A stretch of 64,000 bases of DNA from Tolypeutes matacus (Eukaryota > Chordata > Mammalia > Cingulata > Chlamyphoridae): positions 1,636,629 through 1,700,628 of the forward strand of contig JAKSZT010053928.1 in NCBI GenBank assembly GCA_026826555.1, in the 5' to 3' direction. The position numbers were made by a program, and so were the translations under genes. Below are positions 10,741-21,800 of the stretch, one piece after another; within the stretch, counting starts at the first letter, position 1; each line of letters begins with the position of its first letter. The notes under the pieces are model-generated. The model had not been told where the DNA came from, did no database searches, and was given only the letters and a program-made list of their open reading frames with translations.

Positions 10741-13308
10741 GAGCCCTGTAACTGGAGGGGTATGAACTGCATTGAAATTTCACCTACCCTCAAGAACGTA
10801 AGGATTTGCTTATTTGTTGTGTATACTCCACCTTGCTCCAAAAAGGATTTAAAACAGCTCTCTGTGTGTTGTTGATCCTTATAATGCCTATAGATTGGAG
10901 AAAAATAAAAGTGAGTCTTCCAGCAGATGAAGTCCAACAGATACATCTGAGACAGGGCACAGGACCATCAAGGCCGATGTTTCTTCCTTTTTATTATTCT
11001 TATAAAGACTCACACACCTTGAAATGCCATTTCAGAAATTATTTTTGAAGAAAATTATTGCCCTGAATTTAATTTTGAACCCGCAGACCCATTATATTCT
11101 CTAATTAATCATGGCACATGCTATTTACCAAACTCCTGTAAAAACAAATTTCTTTTGTACACATTACAAAGAAATGTTACATAAAATTAAGCACCAAGTA
11201 ATGACTTTAATTTGTGGTTAGTTAATAATACACAGATGATCACACGGCTGTAAAGAGAGCCGCTTGGGACATTAACAGATATGCTGGCACAGAGGAATTA
11301 GAAACAGGCAGACTGTGAGACATTTGGGCTCAGCTGTGGGTGGGGAATAAAGAGGACTCAAGAGTCAGTGGACATGCGAAGCTTTGGCTTCCACTAACAG
11401 GCAGAATCCTGTTCCAGGCCTGCCCAGGGATGCCTGTATGAATGATTTTTAGGTTCCTCGAGTGGTCTGTAAATTACTTTTCACTTCTTGCCCAGCAGCA
11501 TGACTTTTAGAAAACTTAATAGAATTTTCACTTAACATGAGTTTTGCTGAATGGCCTTGACTCAAAAGTTCTTTCTTTTGGTTTTACAAGGAGTTATAAT
11601 TGCCCCAAGTTCTATAAACCACCTTACTCGGCTAATTTCTTGGCACTTAATAATCCCAAGCTAAGATATCCAGAATTTACATTTTTGGAAATGAAAATAA
11701 AATAGAATAAAGGCCTAGCCTTTGAAGGAAAATAATGTTACAATCCTCTGAAGTTCTGCAGGCTACACAAGCAATCATATAAACAGACACCCAAAAATGA
11801 AAATTCTTTATGCCCAGTTGTAACAGATGGATTGGAAAAACCAATGGCCCAGGAGATTCGTGATTACAATGTTTAAACTTCTAGAAAGGAAGAAGGGAAC
11901 ATGGCTAGGAGAAGGAAAATGGTTTCCCTTTCTTTTCCAGAGCAACTTTTTTTCTTATTTCTTCACACCACTTCTTGCTTTATTATAAATGCTTGGATAG
12001 GGGTGGGGAATGGGGCTAGCACAACAAAAGATTCTTGGTGAAGAACTTCAAGAGAGGATTTAAGTGCCCTGAGAAGCAGAGACTCCAAAAGATTATTCGG
12101 CGCTCCCACTAACTCAGAGTGAAACTCTTATTTGTAATTTCATCTGTCCATGTGCCTCCTTTGCTTTGTACATGAAATGGGTATCAAAGCACTGCTTAGT
12201 TCATGGTGATGTTTTAGCTTCCTGAACAGCCCTGGCAGATCCAGGCTGGAGATTACATCAGTGCCATCATTGCTTCTCTCGGGTGTCTGTGGTTGGTCCC
12301 TATTTCCCAAGGCTAACTTATTCTTACCGGTTATGAAACAGGATAGGAACAAGGAGGTCTGTATGACAATCCAGAATAAATGCTCTCCATATGCCCTAGC
12401 AGGCTTTGGGACAATATGATAATGCACTCACACAAACAGGCACACATCATTACCAAATTAATGATGAGCTGAAAATAAAAAGGAAATGGAAAAGAAAGAA
12501 AGCTTCAGAAAGGGATTAATCAACAACTCCAAGGCAATATCATGCTGTGCTTATGTCTTTGGCAAATATTGACTGTGAAGAATTAAACATGTGGCTAAAA
12601 ACTATATCATTGTCCCTGTGAAAGAAAGTTTCTATGTGACTATTTCAAACAAAAGGCAATGCAGAACAGTAGAGACAAGAGGGGGCCCAAGTAAAGTGCT
12701 GTAACTTTCCTTACCTTGCAGGAAGGGGAGAGTGCTGTACATTTATTTGTTTAACCTCTGCTGCATCTCCCGTAGTAAGAAACTGGTGTAACATAAACAC
12801 TCTGTATATCATGTATAAGTTGAGCTGGAAGAAGAAGAAGACAGTTAAGAAGGGGCTCCTGTTTCTTCTTCCTTTGAATTTGCAAAGCCATCACACATTT
12901 CTGCAGGATTACTTTGGGACTGGAGAGAAAACTAAGCACAGTCTCCACAGAGGTGGAAATGGGGGATGGAGCAAGAAGAAGTAAACAGAAGCTCTTGCAT
13001 CCAGGCAAAGCAACTAGCAGGGAATGTGAGATGGAGAAAGAAGGAGTGATTTCTTTAAAAACAAGACTGAACTGGTTCTGGAACCAGGGAGCCCTCCTTG
13101 GGTGAGTCATGACTGTTTCAAGTGAAATTATCTGAGAGTTGACCAAGAAGTCGAGTGCTTTAATGTGAAATTTTTGTAGACGTGGTCCCATAATATGAGA
13201 CGGGATGTATTCTTGCACATAAACTTCTTAGAGCAGTCTGTTTTAGGCGAAATCTTTAGTCTCTTCTGATGGCATGTTTATTGAACATGTAAGTTTGGAT
13301 ATGGGCAT
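10741..13308. other. Unassigned, mostly unique sequence
   Basis: No repeat family recognised. It includes a homeodomain-motif-rich AT block listed separately (11085-11300). A 155-residue minus-strand frame at 12751-13218 is the longest here but has no domain, no homolog I recognise and no supporting context, so it is treated as chance. Confidence 0.5.
11085..11300. promoter_or_regulatory. Candidate conserved non-coding element
   Basis: A repeat-free AT-rich block with TAATTAAT-type homeodomain cores ('ctctaattaatcatgg'), 'gttagttaataatacac' and a 'gatgatcacacggctg' segment that keeps CpGs. Composition and motif density resemble vertebrate non-coding elements under constraint. No alignment was available, so this is only a candidate. 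Confidence 0.25.
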
Positions 13309-13751
13309 TGTGGTAGATTCAATTATCATCCAGCAAACAGTTCTTCCCTCCCCCCACTGATTCTACCCCACCCCCATACCTGTTGGAGGAATATACTTTC
13401 CTGTTCCACTGATGTCAGGCTTGATGAGGTGGTTTGCTTTGCCCAATGAGATACTAGCAGATATACCACAAGCACATTTCACATGCGGTTGGTGTGGCCC
13501 TTCTTGAGCTTCTGCCATGAGAAGAAAATACCATGGCAAGCCCGGTGGTCTAAAGAGGAGGAAAACAAAGAAAAAAACAAGCATGTGAAGCAGATCTGGA
13601 GCCAATCTGTAGCTTAAAATCAAGTTCAGCTGAATGCCACCTGGATCAGTCAACCCCAAATGTATAAAGGAGAATAAATGATTATTTTAAGCCATTAAGT
13701 TTGGAGGTGGTTTGTTATATAACATTACTGGGGCTATAGCTAACTGACACA
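13309..13751 (+). mobile_element. Solo LTR, MLT1-like (ERVL-MaLR)
   Basis: It starts with TG (tgtggtagattcaattatc) and ends in the MaLR-type terminus 'tagctaactgacaca'. Between these are MLT1 landmarks: 'tgcccaatgagatactagca', 'catggcaagcccggtggt', 'gaataaatgattattttaag' and 'ccattaagtttggaggtggt'. At about 443 bp it is close to a full MLT1 LTR. No internal retroviral sequence flanks it, so it is a recombined solo LTR with no coding capacity. The AATAAA inside 'gagaataaatga' would be its polyadenylation signal. Confidence 0.75.
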
Positions 13752-14585
13752 CACAGAAACTGCTGAATGCACAAGTAGAGGAGGCAAGGAATGCATATTG
13801 TATGGTGTTTATCAGGCAGCACTGAGGGGTGGAATGGTGGCAGGACATTTAGGGCCACATAATGCCAGGATGAGTAGGGGCTGCCGCAGCCATCCGTCTG
13901 GCGCACACCTCTACAGCAGAGCACATGCACAGATCAAGGGACAGAATTTGGCTGCTTGGGGAACAGGGGAGACCAGTGATGATTCTAGGTACATCTTTTT
14001 ACATGTTGGCATTCATGAGAACTTTTGTTTATGGAACAAGGAGAGAGAGTGTGTCATTGTTGTTATCATTGTTATTTTTGTATTTTGTGTTTGTTTTGTG
14101 CAGTTTTACGAGGGGAGTATAGACACAGAGAATTGAGGACATGGCCTAGCCCCTGGTTGCAACTGGTTCCCTGGGCTGTTTTATTACCTGATGGGGAGAG
14201 GGATGAGGAACAGAAGCTAAAGGGATATTTTCATGTGAGGCATTGTTGCCTATACCCCAAGGCGGCTCTCTTGTGCCCAGAACTGGGGTGAGGAGCATTC
14301 CCCCCTAACTTCCCTGAGGAACCCAGCCAGCTATGACTTCTTGCATGGAATTTGGGAGATGTTGTCTGTGTTGCAGACACTCTGTTCTTACCCCTGGCAT
14401 TAGCATCAGTTGCTACTGTGAAGTTCCCTCCAGCAGCCTCTTGGGTGGAGGACCCAAAGCTGGAGAAGAAGAGGTCCTCCTTGGGGATTTCCAGGAATAT
14501 ATTGGGAAGACTTTGTAGGGAGACTGGAGCAATGTGGGGACAAGAGAAAGAAATTTGTGCTAATTATTTTAATGGAACCTCATTT
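13752..14585. other. Unassigned sequence
   Basis: Several overlapping short frames in more than one reading frame (13798-14657) carry no domain and interrupt one another. No repeat family recognised. Confidence 0.45.
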
Positions 14586-14587
14586 GA

Positions 14588-14651
14588 ATATATATATATA
14601 TATATTCATATATATATATATGTATATATATATATACACATACATACATAC
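14588..14651. repeat. (TA)n microsatellite with CATA variants
   Basis: An imperfect run of TA dinucleotides broken by TTCA and TG units and ending in CATA repeats. It could melt or form cruciforms, and it is likely length-polymorphic. Confidence 0.95.
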
Positions 14652-14952
14652 CGATGAGGTCACCTAGGCATTCCAGTTTCTTTGTGCATGTGTTGAAAGG
14701 TCTAGTTGCCTAATCCCACTGCCTGTGCCCACAGAGCTATCTTGATGATGCTGGGGGAACTCTCCTCAATTGCATATTTGGCCAAACAGATGACTCGGCT
14801 CTCCACCAGTAAGATATTGCCTCTGTGCAAATTCCACTGCCTCACTTCAGGAAGAAAACTCTCAGGTCCATAATAATACTGCTAAGATCTGTTGGGTTGA
14901 GTTGCCAAAGATATGTAATTGATCAAGAGAAGTAGATGTATGTTGAAATAAT

Positions 14953-15030
14953 AGAGAGGAAAAAAGAGAGAGATGAAGAAGGGAAGAAGAGAGGAAAGGA
15001 AGAAAGGAAGGAAGGGAGGGAGGGAGGAAG
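14953..15030 (+). repeat. Purine-only tract (GGAA/GGGA-rich)
   Basis: Almost uninterrupted A/G on the plus strand with GGAA, GAAG and GGGA units. Such polypurine tracts can mutate by slippage and can form triplex DNA under supercoiling. Confidence 0.9.
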
Positions 15031-15650
15031 TCTAGTGAAAGATATGAAAATTGTACCTATGATATAAACAAAGGTCATTTTTTAACCACTGATAACACCA
15101 ATATTATGATATTTAATAGAAGACCAGAGAAATTCAGCATCAATGATGTGGAGATGCCATTTCAGGAAGATATAGAAAAGGTCCTTGAATATGAAAAGTG
15201 AGTCACGTACACTGGTAACTCAGGAAATTCCTTGATAACCCACACATGGAGGAGAGGTCCCTCTCTCCACTCTCTCACCCCCTAATTCCCCAAACTCCCT
15301 ACCTCCACCCCTGCCAAAGATGAGATAATAAATTCCATCTGCAACTCAGTTTTTAGCTCTCAAAATTTTTTGGTGAGATTCATCCGTAGAATTTTAAATA
15401 TCACTGGTTTTAGAAAGCCCAGAGCAGCTGTCTGTCTGAAAGAAGTCTCACTGTCAGGACTCTCATCCCTCCGTCCGCAAGAAAGAGTAGTAAAAGACAT
15501 TATCATTGCAATGTAATAATTAAATTATGTAAGATAGAAGCAGTGATATTTACAGCATCATGAGCAGAGGTTCCCAGTAAACATTTCTCACAATGAGGAG
15601 CTTAAGTTAAGGGAAAGTTTACCTGTTAATGATGTGAAACATTTATTCAC
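15031..15650. other. Unassigned sequence
   Basis: AT-rich and unique-looking, with no gene or repeat recognised. Confidence 0.45.
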
Positions 15651-15654
15651 CCAA

Positions 15655-15745
15655 TCAGTCATTCATTTAGTCATGCAATTAATACTTATTGAGGGTCTGT
15701 TATGATTGAGGCTCTGTGCACTATGTTTGATTCTCTTTTCTTGGC
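15655..15745 (-). repeat. L2/MIR 3'-end fragment
   Basis: 'attcatttagtcatgcaatt' then 'aatacttattgagggtctgt' matches the antisense L2 terminus (ATTCATTCATT...TTTATTGAG...). Confidence 0.5.
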
Positions 15746-16274
15746 CCAGGAAGAAGGGAAAGCCCAACATGATAGCCAATCCCCTCACTAATGCAATCTT
15801 TCTCTTCTTCCAAATGGCCCAATATCAGTAGGAAAAACTGACATCTTGGCCATGCAGATTCTGGGAATTATGGCTTCAGCTTGTGTGCCAGGGCTCATTT
15901 CCAGGCCTTCCCATGCTAGGGAAAATGATACATGGGCTGCACAAGTTGTATTCCAGTGTGTCCAAGAGGTTGCCACAATATCCAATGTCCCTGAATAACA
16001 AAGAAAGGTAGGGGAGAGAAGTCAAAAGATGAATAAGCAAGAATGATCTAATCAGTAGTTCAGTATCTCTAGCAGGAATCCCAACATATATTCAGCCCAG
16101 AGTCTACCAAATTCTAAAACAGAAAGCTGTTCCAGACTAGACCTGAAAAAAGGCCTTTTCTGCCATGTGCAGACCATCTTAATCCTCTGTTAGGACACTG
16201 CTCCCATGCTTCTTGTACTGGTTTATGTGCCTACATCTCAAGTCCCCAAGAGGGTTGTCATATACTTAGGAGAA
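15746..16274. other. Unassigned sequence
   Basis: No gene or repeat recognised. Confidence 0.4.
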
Positions 16275-16380
16275 TACATATGTGCTTAAGAACACATGCA
16301 TTGAACTCCAGCTCTGTCACTCACTAGCACTATGACCTTGGGCAAGGTCACTTAACTGCTTTATCTCCATTTCCTCCCTC
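16275..16380 (+). repeat. MIR SINE fragment
   Basis: 'gctctgtcactcactagcac', 'tatgaccttgggcaaggtca' and 'cttaactgctttatctccat' are the MIR tRNA-related end and core in order, on the plus strand. Confidence 0.85.
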
Positions 16381-16384
16381 CCTC

Positions 16385-16560
16385 CCTCAACACTTACTGA
16401 GATCCTACTATGGGTCTAGGCAGTGGAACAAAAGATGCCCAACCTCTAGCATCATGGTGCGTAACATACTTGTGAGGGAAACGGCCAAAAAAAGAATGAG
16501 CCAATAAATCAACAAATAAAGAGGTGCAAGAAGTATTATGAAAAAAACAAACAAGGAATT
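16385..16560 (-). repeat. L2 LINE 3' end
   Basis: 'cacttactgagatcctacta', 'tgggtctaggcagtggaaca', 'aaagatgcccaacctctagc' and 'aatgagccaataaatcaaca' follow antisense L2 order. It abuts the plus-strand MIR on its left. Confidence 0.65.
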
Positions 16561-16654
16561 GGGATGGAGAAAAACACATTTCCTTTAAATAAAATGATTT
16601 GGGAAAGTCTTTTTATAAGGGAGCCACAATATTGGGAATAATAATATGCTTTTG

Positions 16655-16785
16655 CATAAAATTGGGATAATAATAGACTCTTCACTGGCTCAGGGTGGTG
16701 CTACATTAGACAATGCATGTAACAATTGAGTCAGTGCCTAGGATATAGTAAATGTTCAACAAATGTGTATTGTTATTTCTTCTAC
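16655..16785 (+). repeat. MIR SINE 3' part
   Basis: 'aaaattgggataataataga', then 'ggtgctacattagacaatgc', 'gtcagtgcctaggatatagt' and 'aaatgttcaacaaatgtgta' match the MIR 3' half. Confidence 0.7.
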
Positions 16786-16814
16786 CCTGGACTTAACGTA
16801 TAATATTTTAGCAC

Positions 16815-16870
16815 ATGGACTTAGCACGTGGATTTGTCCACAGTAGGGACTCAATAAATGTGTGCTGTGA
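16815..16870 (+). repeat. L2/MIR terminal scrap
   Basis: 'cacagtagggactcaataaa' followed by tgtgtgctg is the sense 3' end shared by L2 and MIR. Confidence 0.5.
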
Positions 16871-18734
16871 TGGGTAGGACAGGGGTGTGGTGGCTTGGTG
16901 CCTCCACACCATCACTATGCACTGTCTCTGGCAGAGTAGGGGCAGCATCAGTGCCTCCTAGGCACGGACATATAACTACAAGGAATAAATCACCCTCTGG
17001 ACCCCCAGAGTGGATCCCTGCAGGATAATATTGTTCCAGGCAGAAATCAAGAGAAACTTGGTGCTGATTTGTGCTGCAGTTGCTCACAGTATAAACAGAA
17101 GCCGCCAGGCCTGTCCACTCAGCACTTCTTACCCAGCAAAGAAAAAAAAAATGTGTGTGTGTTTTTAAGAGAAGATGGAAGAAGGGCATTTTCAGAGCAG
17201 GCTGCAGCTCTTTATAACATAAACTGCTCAGCCCAGGGGAATTGAAATGGATGAAGCATATGCAAAGTCAGATAATGAAGAGAGTTGAGGGGGAAATGAT
17301 AAAAGAAATTGCTTGATTTTATTTTTCTCTTCATAGTGATGTTTGTTTTTAAAGCGGTCACTGGTACAAATCTCATTGATTGTGGGCATTTTGGAGAAGA
17401 AGGCAGCAATACCTCCATTATCTCACAGTAAATGGAATAGAATTTAGCATTTTAAATTTATTTTTATGATGAAATTTCAATTGGATGCAAGTTGTATGGA
17501 TTTCCAACACCATTTCTTACTCAAGAGAAATGAAACAACTACATTTGCTAGTCCACTGCTAGAACTTAAGAGACACTGCCTCCGTCCTCTAGGATAGTCT
17601 TTCACCTGACTACAGTGCAGATGCCCCTTGGAAAGGGGGGAGATTACCAGACTAAGCAGTGGGCAATCCATGCCAGTCCTGGCCTGTCACTTGCAGACCT
17701 GAGCCAGACACTTGGACCTCTCTGGGCTCAGAGAGCTTCCTGATTGCTGTACCTCGAAGGTGTTATGGGTGCATTGTGAGCTAGTGATACCTCAGCCCCT
17801 GACTCCTGGGGTGACTAAGGTCCTGAGCTGGTGGTCACCCCAGGGCTCATGCCCCACAGTCCCTGCAGATGGCCAGTCTAATCAGCTTGTCTGCAGTGCA
17901 CCAAGCACAGCCAAGGAGATGCTCCTCACCTGCTGCTACCTTGGCCGTCAGCTGCTCAGAGCTCACTGCTGCCCACTGTGGGCAAGGGGCCTGTAGAGAT
18001 GAAGAGACTTTCTGTTCCAGGGTCCTGAGGAGTGTGAGTGTGGTCCACTCTGGGGTCGAAGGTGTAAGGATGAAGATGCAGGGAGAGGCAGCCCAGCCTG
18101 TTCAAGGCAACTTTCTGCCTGTTCAAGCACTGTTCTTTTGAAATACTTGGGATAAAAAAGGTTGGCTGGATTCAAAATCCATTTTCGTTATCAAAAGAAA
18201 TTTCCAAAAAAAAAAAAAAAAAGATATTTCCACCTTTACACTGGTTAAAGAAAATAAAAAAGAAGAGCTCTTAGATTCTTCAGATTCAACTGCTGTAAAT
18301 TTCTGAATGGCTGTAAAAAATGGTTTTAAATTTTTTATCACCTACTTGTATGAACAAAGTTTCTCATCAGTGGTGACTATCAAGAATTTGAAGAGATCAT
18401 TAAAAAGACTTGATCAGGAATTGCTTGTACCCATTTCAAACATAAAACTTTGTATAAAATAGATATGTGCGTGGAAGCAAGCTCATCATTCTCACAAAAA
18501 TTTTGGAAAATATTTTATTTTGAGCTTTTATACAAATTCGATATTAAATATCCATCTCTAATACTCTGTATTTTATAATAATAATAAAATAAAAAGACAA
18601 TGTAATAAATATTTTCACCTAGCCCATATAGGTGTCCCCAAATCCCCTCCAATTTATTCCAGTGTAGTGTACAAATATTATCATGCCATGTTTTGATTTC
18701 CAGTAGATGTTGGAAAGCCTGGATGTTAATGCTG
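16871..18734. other. Unassigned sequence with one A-run
   Basis: No gene recognised. A 17-bp A-run lies at 18206-18222. Overlapping short frames on both strands at 17712-18175 come from a locally GC-richer stretch and show no domain. Confidence 0.45.
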
Positions 18735-18840
18735 GTTTTGCTGCTAGCTGTTTTTGACCAAATCATACATGCAGTTTGGGCTTCAATTCTGCCATCTGTA
18801 AAACGACTAGATTAAATTATTTCTAAAGTTTACTCCAACT
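18735..18840 (+). repeat. MIR-like fragment
   Basis: 'tgggcttcaattctgccatc' then 'tgtaaaacgactagattaaa' resembles the MIR core 'CCTCAGTTTCCTCATCTGTAA'. It is diverged and sits directly before a DAS SINE. Confidence 0.45.
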
Positions 18841-18844
18841 GCTC

Positions 18845-18943
18845 AATTATTATTATTATTATTTTGGGAAGTGCCAGGGATTGAACCTGGGACTTCGTAC
18901 ATGGGAAGCAGGTTCTCAACTACTGAGCTACACCAGCTCCCCT
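18845..18943 (-). mobile_element. DAS-type tRNA-derived SINE
   Basis: On the minus strand it reads like a tRNA gene with CCA-less ends: an A box in TGTAGCTCAGTAGTTGAG and a B box GGTTCAATCCC, followed by CTGGCACTTCCC and a tail of (AAT)n units (plus-strand ATT repeat at 18845-18863). This is the short monomeric form of the xenarthran DAS family, transcribed by Pol III and copied by L1. The flanking 'aattatt' on both sides may be a short TSD. Confidence 0.85.
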
Positions 18944-19157
18944 GCCAAATTATTTTTAACTGTGTATTTACTTCAATGGTCATGACAAGGATTTATTTCT
19001 TATAAGGACACATCTTAATTTACCAGAGATTTTTAAGTAACTTTAATGCAAAATGCCTTTTTTTGCCACAAACCATAGAAATTTGGTATGTATCACACAG
19101 ATAATGGAATTGGGTATGACATTGTGACCAAATCATTTATTGGCAAGGAGGATTTCT
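18944..19157. other. Unique spacer between two DAS SINEs
   Basis: AT-rich, with no repeat recognised. It ends at the left TSD of the next SINE. Confidence 0.4.
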
Positions 19158-19167
19158 CCAGCTTCTT

Positions 19168-19264
19168 TTTTTTTTTTTCTACCAGGAGGTCCCAGGGATC
19201 AAATCCAGTTCCCTCCATATGGGAGAGGGACACCCAACCATTTGAGCCATATCCGTCCCCCTCG
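19168..19264 (-). mobile_element. DAS-type tRNA-derived SINE with 10-bp TSD
   Basis: The minus strand reads from a tRNA-like 5' end (GACGGATATGGCTCAAATGG contains a decayed A box) through a B-box-like GGATTTGATCCC and GGGACCTCCTGG to an A-rich tail (plus-strand T-run). The 10-bp CCAGCTTCTT is repeated exactly at 19158-19167 and 19265-19274, marking L1-style target-primed insertion. It is more diverged than the copy at 38388, so probably older. Confidence 0.9.
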
Positions 19265-19274
19265 CCAGCTTCTT

Positions 19275-19577
19275 GACTGGAAAGAATTCAAGGCACTTTG
19301 TTAATGCCACAAGCCTCTTTGCTCTTTTAAAATCCCTATGAGCATTCTCCTTAAACTTTTAAATTTGGGAATGCAGATCACTTTGCAGGAAGCCATGGTT
19401 TGTTATCCTTTTCCTCTGCATTCAAAGAGAGCATTGGTGATATGGACAGAGCCTGTGCTGACTCCTGAAAAGCCCAGTCTATCTATAGCTCCGCATGCCA
19501 GCCCTTTGATTTCTAGCATCTCTTTTCACCATTGAAAGCAACTATCTCAGATTGTGAGGGAGGCAAAGGATCTAAAA
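19275..19577. other. Unassigned sequence
   Basis: Unique-looking sequence between a SINE TSD and an L1 TSD, with no feature recognised. Confidence 0.4.
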
Positions 19578-19589
19578 GACAATCACTAC

Positions 19590-19767
19590 TTTTTTAAAGA
19601 GAAGTTGTATGCTTACAAAAAATAGTGCATAAAATAGAGTTCCCATATACCATCCTATTATTAACACCTTGCATTAGTTGGTACATTTGTTACAATTCTT
19701 GAAAGAACATTTTTCATAATTGTACTATTAACTATAGTCCATCGTTTACAATAGGATTCACTGTTGG
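19590..19767 (-). mobile_element. 178-bp LINE-1 3' stub with 12-bp TSD
   Basis: Contains only the last part of the L1 3' UTR on the minus strand: 'aaagagaagttgtatgctta', 'ccatataccatcctattatt', 'ggtacatttgttacaattct' and 'tttacaataggattcactgt' match the UTR at 860-1025 in the same order. The 12-bp GACAATCACTAC flanks it at 19578-19589 and 19768-19779, and a short T-run is left of the poly(A) tail. It is one of the shortest clearly bounded L1 insertions in the window. Confidence 0.9.
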
Positions 19768-19779
19768 GACAATCACTAC

Positions 19780-20529
19780 CTTTTAATCAACTGGTTTGGA
19801 GCCAGAATCCTATCTTACCTTCCTTTTCCTCCCCATTTCCCTGCCCCTCTAGGAGCAGATCCGGAATTTAAAACATAAACAAGCCAGATACATTCAACAG
19901 CTGAGAGCAGAAAGAAAGCTCTGCTCCAGACCCTAAAATCTATATGCTTTAGGAAAAGCACATCTCTGAATATCAGCAAATGTTGAAGCCTTCAAGCATC
20001 CATTTCAAAGGAAAAATTCAGAATAACCAGGCACGTGCTATCTGATCACACATGGGCAGCTTTGGCACAGGCCACTGAATATGTGAGGGCATGATTCCTA
20101 ACTGATTACAGAGTTTCCTAAAATTAGAAATATGTGCCGTGCCGCTGGAGAAGTCTGAGTAGGAGAAACAGCCCTGAAAAATCGTGATGCCTCGGAATTC
20201 CCCTCTGAGAAATGTAGCAGGTCTTTCTAGGAAAATTGGACATCAAAAAGCAGAGTTAGAATGATCCAACTCTGCCAGCCCATTTGTTCCAAGAATTAGT
20301 GTCAACATCACCTAAAACAGGCATTATACGGTGGAAGCAAGAGTTCGGGGTTTGGTTTTTGGATATTTAAGATAAAGCAAAATTCAGGAATTAGTAAGAA
20401 CTTAAGAACAATGGGGTCTCTTGGGTTCCAGCAGGAACTCAAGTTGCATAAATGGAGCATTTAGTAGAGATGAAAGATGGCATAGAAAACTCTGCAAAAT
20501 TCAAGAGCCTATATTGTAAAACCATAGGA
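19780..20529. other. Unassigned sequence
   Basis: No gene, RNA or repeat recognised. Confidence 0.45.
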
Positions 20530-20532
20530 AGG

Positions 20533-20730
20533 AAATAACATTTATTAAGCACCACATGTAGGGCACTGTGATAGGTGCTTTTATATCCTGAGAGCTAAGT
20601 ATAACCATAGCATCATTCCCCTTTCTAATCGATGAGGAAACTAGGACTAATAAAAAGATTAAGATATTTGTCTTGAGTTATACAGCTGGTAAACAGTCAA
20701 AACTGCTAAGTTCAGACTTGGTATTGATTT
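20533..20730 (-). repeat. MIR SINE, near full length
   Basis: 'catttattaagcaccacatg', 'tagggcactgtgataggtgc', 'atcgatgaggaaactaggac' and 'tacagctggtaaacagtcaa' are the antisense MIR landmarks from 3' to 5'. Confidence 0.8.
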
Positions 20731-21359
20731 TGGATATAAATATGATGGGTGTGTCCATCATTTGGCTTAATTAAGGAGAAATTCTCCAACATCACAGTAT
20801 CTTACTTACTGATTCCTGGTATTCCACAGTTGCAGCTAAATTCCTTAGAATCTTGAGGATTTTCATTTTAAGGGTTTCAAATCTAAATTCAATCATCCAA
20901 GGTATGGGATGCCTTAAGTGCTTCCCCCGCACTTATTCAAAAGGGAATCATTGCTTAATGAGCTCTACCTGGAGGCCAAGAACTAGTCCCCATAGGGTTG
21001 GGGGTATCCCAGGGGTAAGGGTATCTTCTGTGGGCTCTGGAGCCATACAACTAGAATACTTTTTTCTTACATTTTTCTGGCTGCATACTCTTCGATTACC
21101 TCTTCATATAACAATGATTTTGAAAAATACTATAGAGAGAATAAAAAGATAATTCAGTCTTTCTTCTAACAAGACTGATCAAAATTTGATAGTTTATAAC
21201 TGATAGTAAAGTTCTTTTAGTTTCAAAGCTTACTATTACAAATGCCCTATCTGTACATTTCCCCTATAGCTACACTCCAAGAACAAGAAGTGCTCCAAGC
21301 ATAAATGGAGGTCTGGAAAACGAACCTTCTATTTCACAATTCTGCCAGGGCCAACTAGA
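20731..21359. other. Unassigned sequence
   Basis: No recognisable repeat. The 99-residue frame at 20853-21152 has no domain. Confidence 0.4.
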
Positions 21360-21800
21360 GGTGGATTCAGCACGTAGCTTGAGAAGCTTGAGATTCAGAA
21401 CCTCTTCCAAGATTCAGGTGTTGTCTGCAGGAAGAAGCACCCCCCAGCAAGGAGCCAAAGAGCGCTGCCTTGGCTGGGGGCATCTCTTTATTGGCCCGTG
21501 GTGGTAGCTGGGCTGCTGGCTGGGCTGTCAGTCTCGGCACAACCTCTACATTCTCCTGGCCTGATGACACCTTCTTCTAGTGCACCACCCTCAGCACCCT
21601 GACCCTTCTTTGCCTTCAACAAGGAGCTGAACCAGGTGCTTGCTGCACCATACCATTCTGACCCAGGCTTCCTGGTCATCTGGCCAATTTCCCCCAGGTG
21701 AGGGAAAGGACAGTGAAGACGTGCGACTGGGGTGGGTGAGGGGTTGGAAGTCTCCCAAGGCTTTGGCCTCTGGCAAGAAACACCTATTGAGCAAGAAACT
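21360..21800 (-). other. GC-richer block with three overlapping minus-strand frames; possible decayed retrocopy
   Basis: Three minus-strand frames overlap in different phases (21367-21570, 21488-21679, 21591-21794), and the block is clearly GC-richer than its flanks. On the minus strand it contains CCAATAAAGAG (complement near 21490), which could be an old polyadenylation signal. That pattern could come from a frameshifted processed pseudogene, but I recognise no parent protein, see no poly(A) tail and found no TSD. It could equally be ordinary GC-richer unique sequence. Confidence 0.2.

Noticed and set aside
12751..13218. 155-residue minus-strand open frame
   Set aside because: No recognisable domain, no promoter or exon signals, and hydrophobic/Ser-rich composition as expected from AT/CT-rich DNA. 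Possible but unsupported as a gene.
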